This document shows, in pieces, positions 1 through 8,568 of a stretch of 64,000 nt of DNA. The notes under the pieces were generated by a model that ran no database searches, was not told where the DNA came from, and was given only the letters and a program-made list of their open reading frames with translations. Source of the DNA: Streptomyces sp. HUAS CB01 (lineage in GTDB: Bacteria; Actinomycetota; Actinomycetes; Streptomycetales; Streptomycetaceae); assembly GCF_030406905.1 (NCBI RefSeq), contig NZ_CP129137.1, positions 7,781,501 through 7,845,500 of the forward strand, given 5' to 3'. Numbering within the stretch: the stretch's first letter is position 1; the number at the start of each line of letters is the position of its first letter. The translations under genes were made by a program, and so were the position numbers.

Positions 1-525
1 GAAGAACGCGTTGAGGTTCCACACCGCCAGCGGCAGGGCGAACGACATGGAGGGCACGATCATCGCCTGGTAGGTGTTGACCCAGTGCAGGGTGCCGGCG
101 AACAGCTTCAGCAGGGGCACGACCAGCGCGATGCCGGGGAACATCGACGTGGCGATGACCACGGCGAGCACGGCGTTCTTGAACCGGAAGTCGAGCCGGG
201 CCAGCGCGTACGCCGTGAAGACCGCGATCACGAGGGTGACCACCGTGGTGACACCGGCGACCACCAGACTGTTGAACAGGGCGCGCCCGAAGCCCGTCCC
301 CGGCTCCAGCACGGCCCGGTAGTTCTCCAGCGACCACGGCGACGGCAGCGGCGACTTCTCGAAGAGGTCCGAGCTGCGGCGGAAGCTGGACACCAGCATC
401 CAGTAGAACGGTGCCAGGCAGTACGCGACGAGCAGGGCGGTGCCGAGCACGCCCAGGACGGCCCGCGCTCCGGGTGTGCCGGACCGCTTCGGGCGCACGA
501 GCGCGACAGGGGGAGCGGTGCTCAT
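1..525 (-). CDS. Carbohydrate ABC transporter permease, MalG-like (partial, C-terminus outside window)
   Basis: This is an inner-membrane permease subunit of a binding-protein-dependent sugar importer. Only the first 175 codons are present; the frame runs off position 1. The N-terminus has a hydrophobic segment followed by the periplasmic-loop pattern of MalG-type permeases (FYWMLVSSFR, then ENYRAVL), and further membrane helices. The diagnostic cytoplasmic EAA loop lies beyond the edge. The ATG at 525 overlaps the stop of the MalF-like gene (ATGA), so the two permeases are translationally coupled and form one transporter with the lipoprotein encoded at 1681-2982. Family assignment is firm; substrate is not visible. 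Confidence 0.92.
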   Translation of the reverse strand, partial: MSTAPPVALVRPKRSGTPGARAVLGVLGTALLVAYCLAPFYWMLVSSFRRSSDLFEKSPLPSPWSLENYRAVLEPGTGFGRALFNSLVVAGVTTVVTLVIAVFTAYALARLDFRFKNAVLAVVIATSMFPGIALVVPLLKLFAGTLHWVNTYQAMIVPSMSFALPLAVWNLNAFF

Positions 526-1532
526 GCCATCGCCCCCTCGGCCGTCGTCGCACGCCGCGAGGGCACCTTCCCACCGGACCTGTCCGTGGAGAGCAGATCG
601 GCGCCCAGCAACCGGACGAAGACGAACGCCACCACCGCGACGTACAGGAAGAGGATCACCGCATAGGCGGCCCCCGGCCCGTAGCGCGTGTTGGCCGCCT
701 CGTCGAACGCCAGCATGGACAGCGTCTCCACCGACTGCTTGTGCGGCCCGACGAGGACGAACGGCAGGTCGAACATGCGCAGCGCGTCCAGAAGCCGGAA
801 CAGTACGGCGACCACCAGCACGGGCCTTACCAGCGGAAGGGTGATCCGGATGAGCTGCTGCCAGGCGCCGGCGCCGTCGATGCGCGCCGCCTCGTACACC
901 TCGCCCGGGATCAGCTGCAGACCCGCGAGCACCAGCAGCCCGACGAACGGAGCGGTCTTCCAGGTGTCCGCCACGATCACGGCCACCGTGGCCTGGAAGC
1001 CGTCCGTCGTCCAGAGGACCTCCCGTCCCAGCAGGGCGTTCGCCGCGCCGTCGGCCTGGAAGATCCACTGCCAGAGGAGGGCGGAGACGACGGTGGGAAT
1101 CGCCCAGGGGACGAGCACGCCCGCCCGCACCAGGGCCCTGCCCCGTATCGCGCGGTGCATGACCAGTGCCATCGCCACACCGAGGACCGTCTCCAGCACC
1201 ACCGTCGTGACCGTGAGGAACGTGGTGTTGGCGAAGGCGTTCCAGAACCGCTCGCCGGCCTCCCCCTCGAAGACGGCCGCGTAGTGCCGGAGGCCGACGA
1301 ACCGCTCACCTTCCTGCACGAACCCGGAACTGTCCAGCCCTTCCTGCTCACTGAACAGCGACTCCCGGAACGCGGCCAGCACCGGGTACCCGGCGACCAG
1401 GGCCAGCACCAGCAGCGTGGGGGAGACCAGCAGCGCGGCGAGGCGGCCTCCGGGCCGGCCGGGGCGTCTGACGCGGGGTGCGGGGCCGGGGGGAGCGGAC
1501 GTCGGGGACGGTTGCGCCGTCAGGACGGTCAT
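522..1532 (-). CDS. Carbohydrate ABC transporter permease, MalF-like
   Basis: A 336-residue integral membrane permease of the MalF type. It has about six predicted membrane helices and the EAA loop (EAARIDGAGAWQQ, about residues 225-237), which docks with the ATPase. The N-terminal 30 residues are Pro/Arg rich and cytoplasmic. It is the second gene of the import operon, about 150 bp after the binding protein and overlapping the MalG-like gene by 4 bp. No ATPase gene is present; actinomycete importers of this type normally share the multitasking ATPase MsiK encoded elsewhere (known for Streptomyces; inferred here). Confidence 0.93.
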   Translation of the reverse strand: MTVLTAQPSPTSAPPGPAPRVRRPGRPGGRLAALLVSPTLLVLALVAGYPVLAAFRESLFSEQEGLDSSGFVQEGERFVGLRHYAAVFEGEAGERFWNAFANTTFLTVTTVVLETVLGVAMALVMHRAIRGRALVRAGVLVPWAIPTVVSALLWQWIFQADGAANALLGREVLWTTDGFQATVAVIVADTWKTAPFVGLLVLAGLQLIPGEVYEAARIDGAGAWQQLIRITLPLVRPVLVVAVLFRLLDALRMFDLPFVLVGPHKQSVETLSMLAFDEAANTRYGPGAAYAVILFLYVAVVAFVFVRLLGADLLSTDRSGGKVPSRRATTAEGAMA

Positions 1533-1680
1533 GGGTGATCACCTCTGCGGGAGGGACGGTACGGGGAGGGGCGGGCGGGACCGCGCGCCGGCCGGTGGGG
1601 GAGAGGACCGGGCGCGCCCCCGCTGCCGGAACGCGAGCTGCTGCCGAACGGCCGCTGGACGGACGTGTATTGACGATTCG

Positions 1681-2982
1681 TCAGGACTTGGTGATCCGCT
1701 CCAGCTTCTTCTGGAGCTGCGCCAGTGACTCCTCCGGCGGGACCTCGCCCTTCAGCGCGCGGTACGCGGCGTCCTGGATCGCCGCGGTGGCGTCCCCGTA
1801 CCGCACGACGCGCGGCCGCGGTACGGCACTCAGGATCGACTTCTTCAGCACCGGCAGGTACGGGTACTTGGCGATGAGCTCCTCGTCCTCGTACAGCGCG
1901 GCGGCCGTCGGCGCGTTGGAGCCGAGGAGCAGGTTCTCCCGCTGCAGCCGCTCGTCGGTCATGAAGGTGACGAAGTCCAGCGCGGTCGCCTTGTTCCGTG
2001 CGAACGAACTGACCGCGAGGTTGTGGCCGCCGAGACTGGAGACACCGGGCCCGTCGAGCCCGGGGAGCGGTGCCACCGCGAACTTCCCCGCCACCTTCGA
2101 CGAACCGTCCTCGGCGTTCGCCAGGGACCACTGGTACGGCCACTGCCGGTGGAAGACGAGCTCTCCCTTCTGGAACGCCTGCCGGCCCTCCTCCTCCTTG
2201 AAGGTGATCGCCTTCTTGGGGATCAGCCCGCTCCGGTAGGCGCCGGTGAGGAACTCCAGGCCCTTCAGGGCCTCGGGCGAGTCCACCGTCGGTGCGCCCT
2301 TCCCGTCGACGACGGAGCCGCCCGCGCTCTCAACCATTTCCGCGAAGTTGACCGTCAGCCCCTCGTACTTCTCGAACTGCCCGGAGTAGCAGGACATGCC
2401 CTCGGCCTCGGGCAGCGCGAGCACCTTCTTGCAGGTGGCCTCCAGCTGGGACCAGGTCGTCGGCGGCTCGGCCTTCGCCTTCGCCAGCAGATCGGTGCGG
2501 AAGTAGAGCATCCCGCCGTCGGATGTCCACGGCGCGGCGTACAGGCGACCGCGGTACGAGGCGCCCGCCAGCGTCGGTGCGAGGTAGGTGTCACTGTCGA
2601 ACTTCGCCCTGGGCAGTTCGTCGATCCAGCGGTGTCCCGCGAACTCGGCGGTCCAGACGAGGTCGAGATTGAGCACCGAGAACTCCGGCGACTTCAGCTC
2701 CGCGTTCTGGATCATGCGTCGGCGCTGCTCGTCGGGCGAGTCCGACAGTTCGATGACGCGGACCTTCTCGTCGGGGTGGGAGCTGTTCCAGCGGCCGACG
2801 ATCCGGGTGAGGGTCCCGGAGTTGTCCTTGCCCGTGGCCAGCGTGATCGGGCCGCGGCCCGTGAAACCGCCCCCGCCGTCGGTGTCCGTCGTACCGGAGC
2901 CCGTACCGCACGCGGTCAGCGACACCGCGGTCACCCCCGCGGTCACCCCCGCGGCGCACGCCCGGAACAGCCAGTGCCTCAT
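1681..2982 (-). CDS. Sugar-binding lipoprotein of ABC importer
   Basis: A 433-residue extracellular solute-binding protein (family 1). The start at 2982 is chosen because GGAGG lies 6 bases upstream and it gives a proper lipoprotein signal: basic N-terminus, hydrophobic core, lipobox SLTAC with the modified Cys at residue 25, then a Gly/Thr/Asp-rich linker. The mature domain resembles maltose/trehalose/alpha-glucoside binders of the LpqY/ThuE/AglE kind. First gene of the importer operon (binding protein, MalF, MalG). Substrate is inferred as an alpha-glucoside only from overall resemblance and could be another oligosaccharide. Probably repressed by the adjacent LacI protein. Confidence 0.9.
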   Translation of the reverse strand: MRHWLFRACAAGVTAGVTAVSLTACGTGSGTTDTDGGGGFTGRGPITLATGKDNSGTLTRIVGRWNSSHPDEKVRVIELSDSPDEQRRRMIQNAELKSPEFSVLNLDLVWTAEFAGHRWIDELPRAKFDSDTYLAPTLAGASYRGRLYAAPWTSDGGMLYFRTDLLAKAKAEPPTTWSQLEATCKKVLALPEAEGMSCYSGQFEKYEGLTVNFAEMVESAGGSVVDGKGAPTVDSPEALKGLEFLTGAYRSGLIPKKAITFKEEEGRQAFQKGELVFHRQWPYQWSLANAEDGSSKVAGKFAVAPLPGLDGPGVSSLGGHNLAVSSFARNKATALDFVTFMTDERLQRENLLLGSNAPTAAALYEDEELIAKYPYLPVLKKSILSAVPRPRVVRYGDATAAIQDAAYRALKGEVPPEESLAQLQKKLERITKS

Positions 2983-3047
2983 GCCGTGCCTCCATCCTGT
3001 GGCTCTCGGCGGGTCCGCACCGCCGAAGTGCCAGGAGAGTACGCAGC

Positions 3048-3103
3048 CGATCGCAAGTAGGTCTACCGTTGCGTGCAAGATTGACGACAAAAACTGTGCA
3101 AGA
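3048..3103 (-). promoter_or_regulatory. Candidate LacI-family operator cluster upstream of the sugar importer
   Basis: Read on the minus strand, three CTTGC-type motifs lie in the leader of the binding-protein gene: CTTGCAC (3095-3101), CTTGCAC (3073-3079) and CTTGCGA (3052-3058). The middle one is embedded in the palindrome TTGCNNGCAA (3069-3078). Repeated CTTGCAG-like motifs are known operators of the Streptomyces maltose regulator (MalR/Reg1). The same core recurs before the neighbouring regulator gene at 4241-4258, which supports control by that LacI protein. The role is inferred. Confidence 0.5.
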
Positions 3104-3141
3104 AGACGTCATTCCTAGGGAGCTGAGGCGATCAGGCCATG

Positions 3142-3177
3142 CGGAAGGGGCGGCACCCGAGGGTGCCGCCCCTTCCG
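3142..3177 (-). terminator. Strong hairpin terminator after the LacI-family gene
   Basis: A 17-bp perfect inverted repeat (3142-3158 with 3161-3177) has almost no spacer, so the real loop will use the innermost pairs. It lies 26 bp after the LacI stop codon and just upstream of the importer promoter, where it would insulate the two units. There is no U-tract, as is usual in Streptomyces. Confidence 0.75.
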
Positions 3178-3202
3178 GCGGACACGTGTCAGTGCTCGCG
3201 CA

Positions 3203-4219
3203 TCAGCTCTCGCGCAGCACCGCGGTGCTGCCGCGCACCACCAGTTCCGGCTCGAAGAGCAGTTCCTCGTCGGTCTCGCTCTGACCGCTCATCCGGCTCG
3301 ACAGGAGCGACACCGCCGCCCGTCCCATGGCCTCGACCGGCTGACGGAGCGTCGTCAGCGGGGGATTGACCAGCGGCATGAACGCCGAGTCGTCGAAACC
3401 CACCACCGAGACGTCGCGCGGCACGTCCAGGCCCATGCGCTGGAAGGCCCGCACGGCTCCCAGGGCCATCACGTCGCTGGCGCACACCACGGCGGTCACC
3501 CCGCGCTGCGCGAGCCGCTGCGCCGCCGCGGCGCCGCCCTCCAGCGAGTACATCGTGTGCGTGATGAAGGGCTCGGCGTCCGCGGTCCCGCAGTGCTCCC
3601 GGACGGCCGTGACGAACGCGGCCTTCTTGCGGACCGCCGGCGTGTGGTCGGCGAACTCGCCGAGCGCGAGCCCGATCCGGCGGTGCCCCAGCGAGGCCAG
3701 GTGGCGTACGGCCAGCTCCGCGGCGAGCGCGTCGTCGGTCGACACGCAGGGGAACGTGAGGTCGTCGACGATCCCGTTCACCCCGATCACGGGGACTCCC
3801 CGCTCCAGCAGCCGCCCGTAGTGCGAGTGGTCGGCCCTGCTGTGCGAGTGCAGCCCGCACACGAACACCGCTCCGGAGATCTGCTGCTCCAGCAACATGT
3901 CCACGTAGTCGCTCTCGGAGACACCCGCCATGGTGCGCGTGCACAGCACGGGGGAGAAGCCGCGCTGGGCCAGTGTCGAGCCGATGACCTCGACGAACGC
4001 GGGGAAGACGGGGTTGATGAGGTCGGGGGCCACGAGGGCGACGAGACGCTGGGTCTTCCCGCGCAGCCCGCGGGGGCGCTCGTACCCGAGGACGTCGCAG
4101 GCGGTCAGCACCGCGGTCCGGGTGCCCTCGGCGACCCCCGGCTTCCCGTTGAGGACGCGGCTGACGGTCGCCTCGCTCACCCCGGCGTACTCCGCCACCT
4201 CGATCAGTCGTCTCACCAT
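3203..4219 (-). CDS. LacI-family transcriptional regulator
   Basis: A 338-residue repressor. Residues 5-25 form the LacI helix-turn-helix (VAEYAGVSEATVSRVLNG) with the hinge region near 50-58, followed by a periplasmic-binding-protein-like sugar sensor domain. It sits directly upstream of the importer on the same strand, separated by a terminator, so it is transcribed separately. It most likely represses the importer until the transported sugar is present. Paired CTTGCA/TGCAAG half-sites before its own start suggest autoregulation. Confidence 0.93.
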   Translation of the reverse strand: MVRRLIEVAEYAGVSEATVSRVLNGKPGVAEGTRTAVLTACDVLGYERPRGLRGKTQRLVALVAPDLINPVFPAFVEVIGSTLAQRGFSPVLCTRTMAGVSESDYVDMLLEQQISGAVFVCGLHSHSRADHSHYGRLLERGVPVIGVNGIVDDLTFPCVSTDDALAAELAVRHLASLGHRRIGLALGEFADHTPAVRKKAAFVTAVREHCGTADAEPFITHTMYSLEGGAAAAQRLAQRGVTAVVCASDVMALGAVRAFQRMGLDVPRDVSVVGFDDSAFMPLVNPPLTTLRQPVEAMGRAAVSLLSSRMSGQSETDEELLFEPELVVRGSTAVLRES

Positions 4220-4240
4220 GCCGACAAGGCTACGTCATAT

Positions 4241-4258
4241 CTTGCATCTGCTTGCAAG
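4241..4258. promoter_or_regulatory. Candidate autoregulatory operator of the LacI-family gene
   Basis: An inverted pair CTTGCA (4241-4246) and TGCAAG (4253-4258), the second arm also forming the small palindrome CTTGCAAG, lies about 22 bp upstream of the LacI start. It shares its core with the motifs at 3052-3101, consistent with one regulator binding both sites. Confidence 0.5.
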
Positions 4259-4386
4259 GATCTGCCGGGAACCCGGCAGGATGGTCGGGCGGGCGGGTAC
4301 GAGCTCGTCGAGTGGGGCCGACAGCGTCGACGCCGGGTGTTCGCGCCGGCTGTTCGCCCACGGGGCGGGAGTCACCGCGCGGGAGT

Positions 4387-4857
4387 TCACTCGTCGGGCA
4401 AGGTGAGACGCAGGACGATCTCGCCGTCGTCGATGTCCCCGGTGGGCTCGAAGCCGAGCTTCCGGTAGAAGGGCCACGGTTCGCCGTCGCCGGGCTCGTA
4501 GCTGGTCAGCAGCTCCGTGCCGCCGTCGGCGCGGACCAGGGCGGCGATCTGGGCGAGCGCCTCCCGGCCGACCCCTCGCCGCTGGTGCCGCTTGTCGACC
4601 AGGAACCGCCAGAGGAAGTGCCGCCCTCGGTAAGGACCGCCCGGCGGTCGCCACGCCAGCATCACGAATCCGACCGGCTCGTCGTCACGGTAGACGGCGC
4701 GGAACCAGGGATGGGCCTCGGGTGTCTTCGCCGCCTCTTTGAGCGACTTGGACACGGAGGCGACGAACTGCTTCTGGTCACGTCGGACGCGCAGGGCCCG
4801 GACGGCGTCCCGGTTGTCGTCGGTGATCTCCCGCAGATGCACATGTGGGGATCGCAT
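4387..4857 (-). CDS. GNAT-family N-acetyltransferase
   Basis: A 156-residue acetyl-CoA-dependent acetyltransferase of the GNAT fold. Visible elements are the beta-strand pair around FVMLAWR (residues 64-70), the acetyl-CoA pyrophosphate loop QRRGVG (92-97) and the C-terminal FYRKLGFEPTG segment typical of motif B. The start at 4857 has a purine-rich GGAAGGG upstream; a longer open frame exists but has no family similarity. It stands alone between the LacI gene and a chaplin gene. The substrate (amino group of a small molecule or protein) cannot be deduced. Confidence 0.88.
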   Translation of the reverse strand: MRSPHVHLREITDDNRDAVRALRVRRDQKQFVASVSKSLKEAAKTPEAHPWFRAVYRDDEPVGFVMLAWRPPGGPYRGRHFLWRFLVDKRHQRRGVGREALAQIAALVRADGGTELLTSYEPGDGEPWPFYRKLGFEPTGDIDDGEIVLRLTLPDE

Positions 4858-5173
4858 GCCACACCCTTCCTGCCCACGGTGGCTCCGCCGTCCGGGCCGG
4901 CCCGTGGGGCCCGCCGCCGGCGGGTGGTAAGTCCCGGTGGCTCGCGCGGTGCCCGGGCGGCCGGGCGGACGTCTTCGCAGCGTATGCGACACCGGCGACC
5001 CGGAGCGGGACGGGCGCGCCGGTCGGTGACCGTGCCCGGGGCGACTCCCGGACAGAGCGAGGGCCGGACCCTCGGCGCGAGGATCCGGCCCGTTCGGGGC
5101 CGCGGACGACCGCCCGGCAGGCGGGCCTTCCGGGGCCCGGGCCGCACTGGTTCCCAGGGCGGCGGGGTGCGGG

Positions 5174-5410
5174 TCAGCCGTTGAGGCAGGCGTTCCCGAC
5201 AGCCGGGTTGAGCAGGCTGATGACACCGAGCGAGTTGCCGCAGAGGTTCAGCGGAACGTGGAGGGGGACCTGGATGACGTTGCCCGACAGCACACCCGGG
5301 CTGCCGGCGGCCGCGGCCTCCGCGCCACTGTCCGCCACAGCGCTGCCGGCGCCGGCGAGGACACCGGCCACGGCGAGGGCGGCCACGGTGGACGCGATTC
5401 GCATGCGCAT
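5174..5410 (-). CDS. Short chaplin, aerial-hypha surface protein
   Basis: A 78-residue secreted protein. Residues 1-26 are a Sec signal peptide ending AVA; the rest is a single chaplin domain (GSPGVLSGNVIQVPLHVPLN, ending LLNPAVGNACLNG) with the two conserved cysteines at 57 and 75. Short chaplins assemble into amyloid-like fibrils that make the surface of aerial hyphae and spores hydrophobic. The first of two in-phase ATGs (5410 and 5404) is chosen because AGGAGA lies at good distance. This gene is strong evidence that the organism is a sporulating streptomycete. Confidence 0.93.
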   Translation of the reverse strand: MRMRIASTVAALAVAGVLAGAGSAVADSGAEAAAAGSPGVLSGNVIQVPLHVPLNLCGNSLGVISLLNPAVGNACLNG

Positions 5411-5560
5411 GATCTCTCCTAGAGGGGTCTCGACGAAACGAGTCGGCCACGATCACACCGGACCGGCACCGCCGACCCCGGGCATTCGGCGGCTCGGGGG
5501 CGTGTCGGAGCGACCGCGACATCCGTTCGGCCGACGTCGAACCGCTGTGCGTACCCCGGC

Positions 5561-6064
5561 TCAGTCGTCCCAGTCCCAGGCGTCGAAGTACGCCGTCACG
5601 CCCGTGCGCCGGGCCTCCATCACGGCCCTCAGCCGCGCGAAGTCCCGCTCCGGCATGTGCGTCCGCCACTCCTCCAGCGACAGGACCCGCACCGTGTCGT
5701 GCTCGGCCGGGTCCAGGGCGATGCCCGCGATCCGTTCGGCGGTCAGCCGGCCGCCGTCGAAGACGAACCCGACCGTGCTGTACGGCCACTCGGCACCCGG
5801 CAGGCCGTACACGGCGGCCAGCAGCCGCGTGGGCCCCTCGAGGACCATGCCCGTCTCCTCCCGGCACTCGCGAACCGCCGTCTCCCACGGACGTTCGCCC
5901 GGGTCCATGGTCCCGCCGGGCCACTGCCACGGATGCGCCTGCGAGTACACCGCCCTCAACTGCACCGGCCGGTCGTCCTCGTCGGTGAAGAACAGACATG
6001 CGAAGGCGGTCGCCTTCATCAGCGTCTCGGCGTACTCCTCCGGCGGCAGCCAGGTCGCACTCAC
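5561..6064 (-). CDS. NUDIX hydrolase
   Basis: A 167-residue nucleoside-diphosphate-linked-moiety hydrolase. The Nudix box is complete (GGTMDPGERPWETAV then RECREETGM), giving the catalytic REXXEE glutamates that bind Mg. The GTG at 6064 is preferred because GGGAGGG precedes it; the frame continues upstream through a 36-bp tandem duplication that looks non-coding. Stands alone, convergent with nothing. Substrate unknown: dinucleotide, NTP or sugar nucleotide are all possible. Confidence 0.88.
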   Translation of the reverse strand: MSATWLPPEEYAETLMKATAFACLFFTDEDDRPVQLRAVYSQAHPWQWPGGTMDPGERPWETAVRECREETGMVLEGPTRLLAAVYGLPGAEWPYSTVGFVFDGGRLTAERIAGIALDPAEHDTVRVLSLEEWRTHMPERDFARLRAVMEARRTGVTAYFDAWDWDD

Positions 6065-6070
6065 GACACC

Positions 6071-6142
6071 CTCCCACCGCACTGTGCCGAGAACCGGGCC
6101 GGCAGCCTCCCACCGCACCGTGCCGCGAACCGGGCCGGCGGT
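6071..6142. repeat. 36-bp tandem duplication in the NUDIX leader
   Basis: Two adjacent copies (6071-6106 and 6107-6142) differ at a few bases. They each begin CTCCCACCGCAC and lie just upstream of the NUDIX start, so the ribosome-site region (GTGGGAGG on the minus strand) is duplicated. Confidence 0.75.
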
Positions 6143-6799
6143 TCGTGTACGGGACCGCCTGTCGGTCCGGGCGTCGCGCACGGGGGCGGCGCGGGGAGGG
6201 GTGCCCCGGCTCTGGGGCGGGCGGTCTCACGGGCGTCGACGGTGGCGCGGGGTGGGGTCACGGTGCGGCCTTTCTCACGGCGTCGAGGACGGGGCGGCGG
6301 CAGGGACGGGTCAACCGGGGCTGCCGTACGGGGCGTTCACGGCGGCCTCGGCGGGACGGTGGCCCGGTGTGTCCGGGGCCGACGATGCGCCCCTGACGCG
6401 GCCCGGGCCCGCCCCGCAGAGATCAACGACGGGGACCGGCAGTTCGGACGGCCGGTTTCGGACGTCGTCGGAGCGGCGGGTCGGGCAGCCGGCGACGAAG
6501 GGGCACGCGGGACACGGCGGCCCTCGCCGCGCGGCGGGCACGGCCGTGGCCCCGGATGGCCGAAACGCCGAGCCCGCGCCGAGTCCTTCGCCGTGAGCCC
6601 GTGCCGTGCCCGTGCCGTGCCCGTGCCGTGCCGCGTCGAGCCCGTGCCGCGCCGCGTCGGGCCGTGGCCGCCGCACCCGCCGGGAGTGTGCGCCGCGCCC
6701 GCCGAGCGCCCACGCCGGGCCGCGCCCCGCGCGGACGGAGTGCTCCGCGGTCGGGGAAATCAGAGGCGTTCACACGGCCCCGAGCGGTACCGTCCCCGG
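6143..6799. other. Gene-poor stretch with GTGCC-rich simple repeats
   Basis: About 650 bp without a gene I can support. Open frames run through it on several strands because of extreme GC content, but none has family similarity. Positions 6599-6660 are a run of imperfect CCGTGCCGTGC-type simple repeats. The right end must hold the promoter of the methyltransferase at 6800. Confidence 0.6.
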
Positions 6800-7540
6800 A
6801 TGCATGACGAGGACGGGTACTTCGGAGAGAAGATCGCGGCCAGGTACGACACGTCGTCGGCGGACATGTTCCGGCCGGACGTCGTGGATCCGGCGGTCGG
6901 GCTGCTCGCCGGGCTCGCGGGCGACGGCCGGGCGCTCGAACTCGGCGTCGGCACCGGCCGGATCGCCCTGCCCCTCGCCCGCCTCGGGATTCCCGTGCAC
7001 GGCATCGACATGTCCCGGGCCATGGTGGCGCGGCTGCGCGCCAAGCCAGGCGGCGACGGCATCGGCGTGACCATCGGCGACTTCGCGACGACACGCGTGG
7101 CGGGCGACTTCGCGGTCGTCTACCTGGTCTTCAACACCATCAACAACCTGACCACCCAGGACGCGCAGGTGGCCTGCTTCCGCAATGCCGCGGAACACCT
7201 GCGGCCCGGTGGCTGCTTCGTCATCGAGGTCGGGGTCCCCGAACTGCGCCGGCTGCCGCCGGGACAGCAGGCGGTGCCGTTCCACATCAGCCCCACGAAG
7301 TGGGCGTTCGACACCTACGACGTCGCCACGCAGCAGATGAGTTCGAACTACGTCACGGTCGTCGACGGACGCGCCGAGTACTGGTCCCTTCCATTCCGTT
7401 ACGTGTGGCCCTCGGAGCTCGATCTCATGGCGCGGCTCGCCGGGCTGCGGCTGCGCGACCGGTGGGAGGGCTGGTCAGGGGAACCGTTCACCGGCGAGAG
7501 CACGAAGCACGTCTCGGTCTGGGAGAAGCCCGCCGGCTGA
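6800..7540 (+). CDS. Class I SAM-dependent methyltransferase
   Basis: A 246-residue methyltransferase with a Rossmann-fold SAM site: motif I ELGVGTGR (residues 47-54), the acidic residue after strand 2 (GIDMS) and motif post-I around GDFATT. The C-terminal half (residues 120-240) contains an aromatic-rich substrate-binding region. The ATG at 6800 is the first start with protein-like sequence after it; the frame is open far upstream but meaningless there. Converges with the next methyltransferase. Substrate unknown. Confidence 0.88.
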   Translation: MHDEDGYFGEKIAARYDTSSADMFRPDVVDPAVGLLAGLAGDGRALELGVGTGRIALPLARLGIPVHGIDMSRAMVARLRAKPGGDGIGVTIGDFATTRVAGDFAVVYLVFNTINNLTTQDAQVACFRNAAEHLRPGGCFVIEVGVPELRRLPPGQQAVPFHISPTKWAFDTYDVATQQMSSNYVTVVDGRAEYWSLPFRYVWPSELDLMARLAGLRLRDRWEGWSGEPFTGESTKHVSVWEKPAG

Positions 7541-7619
7541 CGCCGTGCGGCCGCCCGGCGCGCCCGGCGCGGCGGAAACCGCCCGGGCGTACTCCCAGGG
7601 GCGGGCGGAACGTCACCGG

Positions 7620-8351
7620 TCACGCGTCGGGCCGTACGGCGACGAAGACGAACTCCCTGCCCGGCCGGTCGGGGGCGTCGCGTACGTCCTCCACCGTGTA
7701 CCCCTCGGCGGTCAGGTCCGCCTCGACCTCCTCCCGCTGCCGGAACCTCAGGGTCGACTCCGACGTCGTCGTCCGCCCGTCCGCGGCGAACACATAGCTC
7801 CACCGGAACGTCACCAGGGGCCCGTCGACCTCGATCAGGTCGACCCAGCTCTCGACCGTGCCGACGCCCGGGACGTCCGTCACACCCCAGGAGGCCTCGC
7901 GGTTCCAGCCCTCCCAGGCGCGCCGCGACGGATCGCGGGACTCGAACACGAAGTGCCCACCCGGGCGCAGCGCCTCGTGCGCACCCCGCAAGGTCCCCCG
8001 CCACACGCGCGGATCCACGAGCTCCTGCGCGGCGTTGGCCGTCATGGTGGCCAGGTCGACCCGGAGCGACGGGAGCGCGGTGGCGTCCCCGCAGATCCAC
8101 CGGACCCGCTCGCTCCCCGGTTTGGCCCTGGCCACGTCGACCGACGCCCGTGCCGGGTCGACGCCGACCACCTCGAGCCCGCGGTCGGCCAGCAGCAGCG
8201 CGAACACCCCCGTACCGCAGCCGATGTCCAGCACCCGCCGGGCGCCGAACTCCTCCGCGATCGCCAGATAGGCGGCCAGGTCGCTGCGGTCGGGGTCGAG
8301 CGCGTCGTAGAGGGCCGCGAGCCGGGGATGCCGGAAGCATTCATCAGCCAT
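7620..8351 (-). CDS. Class I SAM-dependent methyltransferase
   Basis: A 243-residue methyltransferase with motif I VLDIGCGTG (residues 40-48), a strand-2 acidic residue (VVGVDPA) and a DATALP motif II. The middle contains NAAQELVDPRVW, the HxxE/D-like region of small-molecule methyltransferases; the C-terminus includes strands with FRWSYVF. Start ATG at 8351. Convergent with the gene at 6800-7540 across an 80-bp GC-rich spacer. It is not a recent duplicate of that neighbour, as the sequences differ outside the SAM motifs. Confidence 0.88.
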   Translation of the reverse strand: MADECFRHPRLAALYDALDPDRSDLAAYLAIAEEFGARRVLDIGCGTGVFALLLADRGLEVVGVDPARASVDVARAKPGSERVRWICGDATALPSLRVDLATMTANAAQELVDPRVWRGTLRGAHEALRPGGHFVFESRDPSRRAWEGWNREASWGVTDVPGVGTVESWVDLIEVDGPLVTFRWSYVFAADGRTTTSESTLRFRQREEVEADLTAEGYTVEDVRDAPDRPGREFVFVAVRPDA

Positions 8352-8511
8352 CCGCCGAAGGTACCGGCTCGTCCCCACCGCCGCCCGTGGCCGGCCGCCG
8401 TCGCGTCGGCAACGGCGCCCGGGCGGTCCGCAGTTCGTCCTCGGGGCACCCGGGACGTGCCCCGGGAAAAGCGGCTGACGGCCCCGCAGGGACGGCGCTA
8501 CGATCACCGCG

Positions 8512-8568
8512 ATGACCTATCAATCTGCTCAGAGATTGGGGGACCCGTCCGCGCAAGGTGAGTGCTGA
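8512..8568 (+). CDS. Possible 18-codon upstream ORF
   Basis: ATG at 8512 opens an 18-codon frame whose TGA (8566-8568) overlaps the ATG of the next gene as TGATG. The frame contains a perfect inverted repeat CAATCT-N6-AGATTG (8521-8538), and its tail carries the ribosome site AGGTG of the downstream gene. This geometry would allow translational coupling, but there is no good ribosome site before 8512, so it may simply be leader sequence. Confidence 0.25.
   Translation: MTYQSAQRLGDPSAQGEC
8521..8538. promoter_or_regulatory. Inverted repeat ahead of the unknown/MoxR/DUF2201 genes
   Basis: CAATCT (8521-8526), six bases, AGATTG (8533-8538): a perfect dyad that stands out as AT-richer than its surroundings, 30 bp upstream of the coding start. 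It could be a regulator-binding site or a leader hairpin. Confidence 0.4.
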
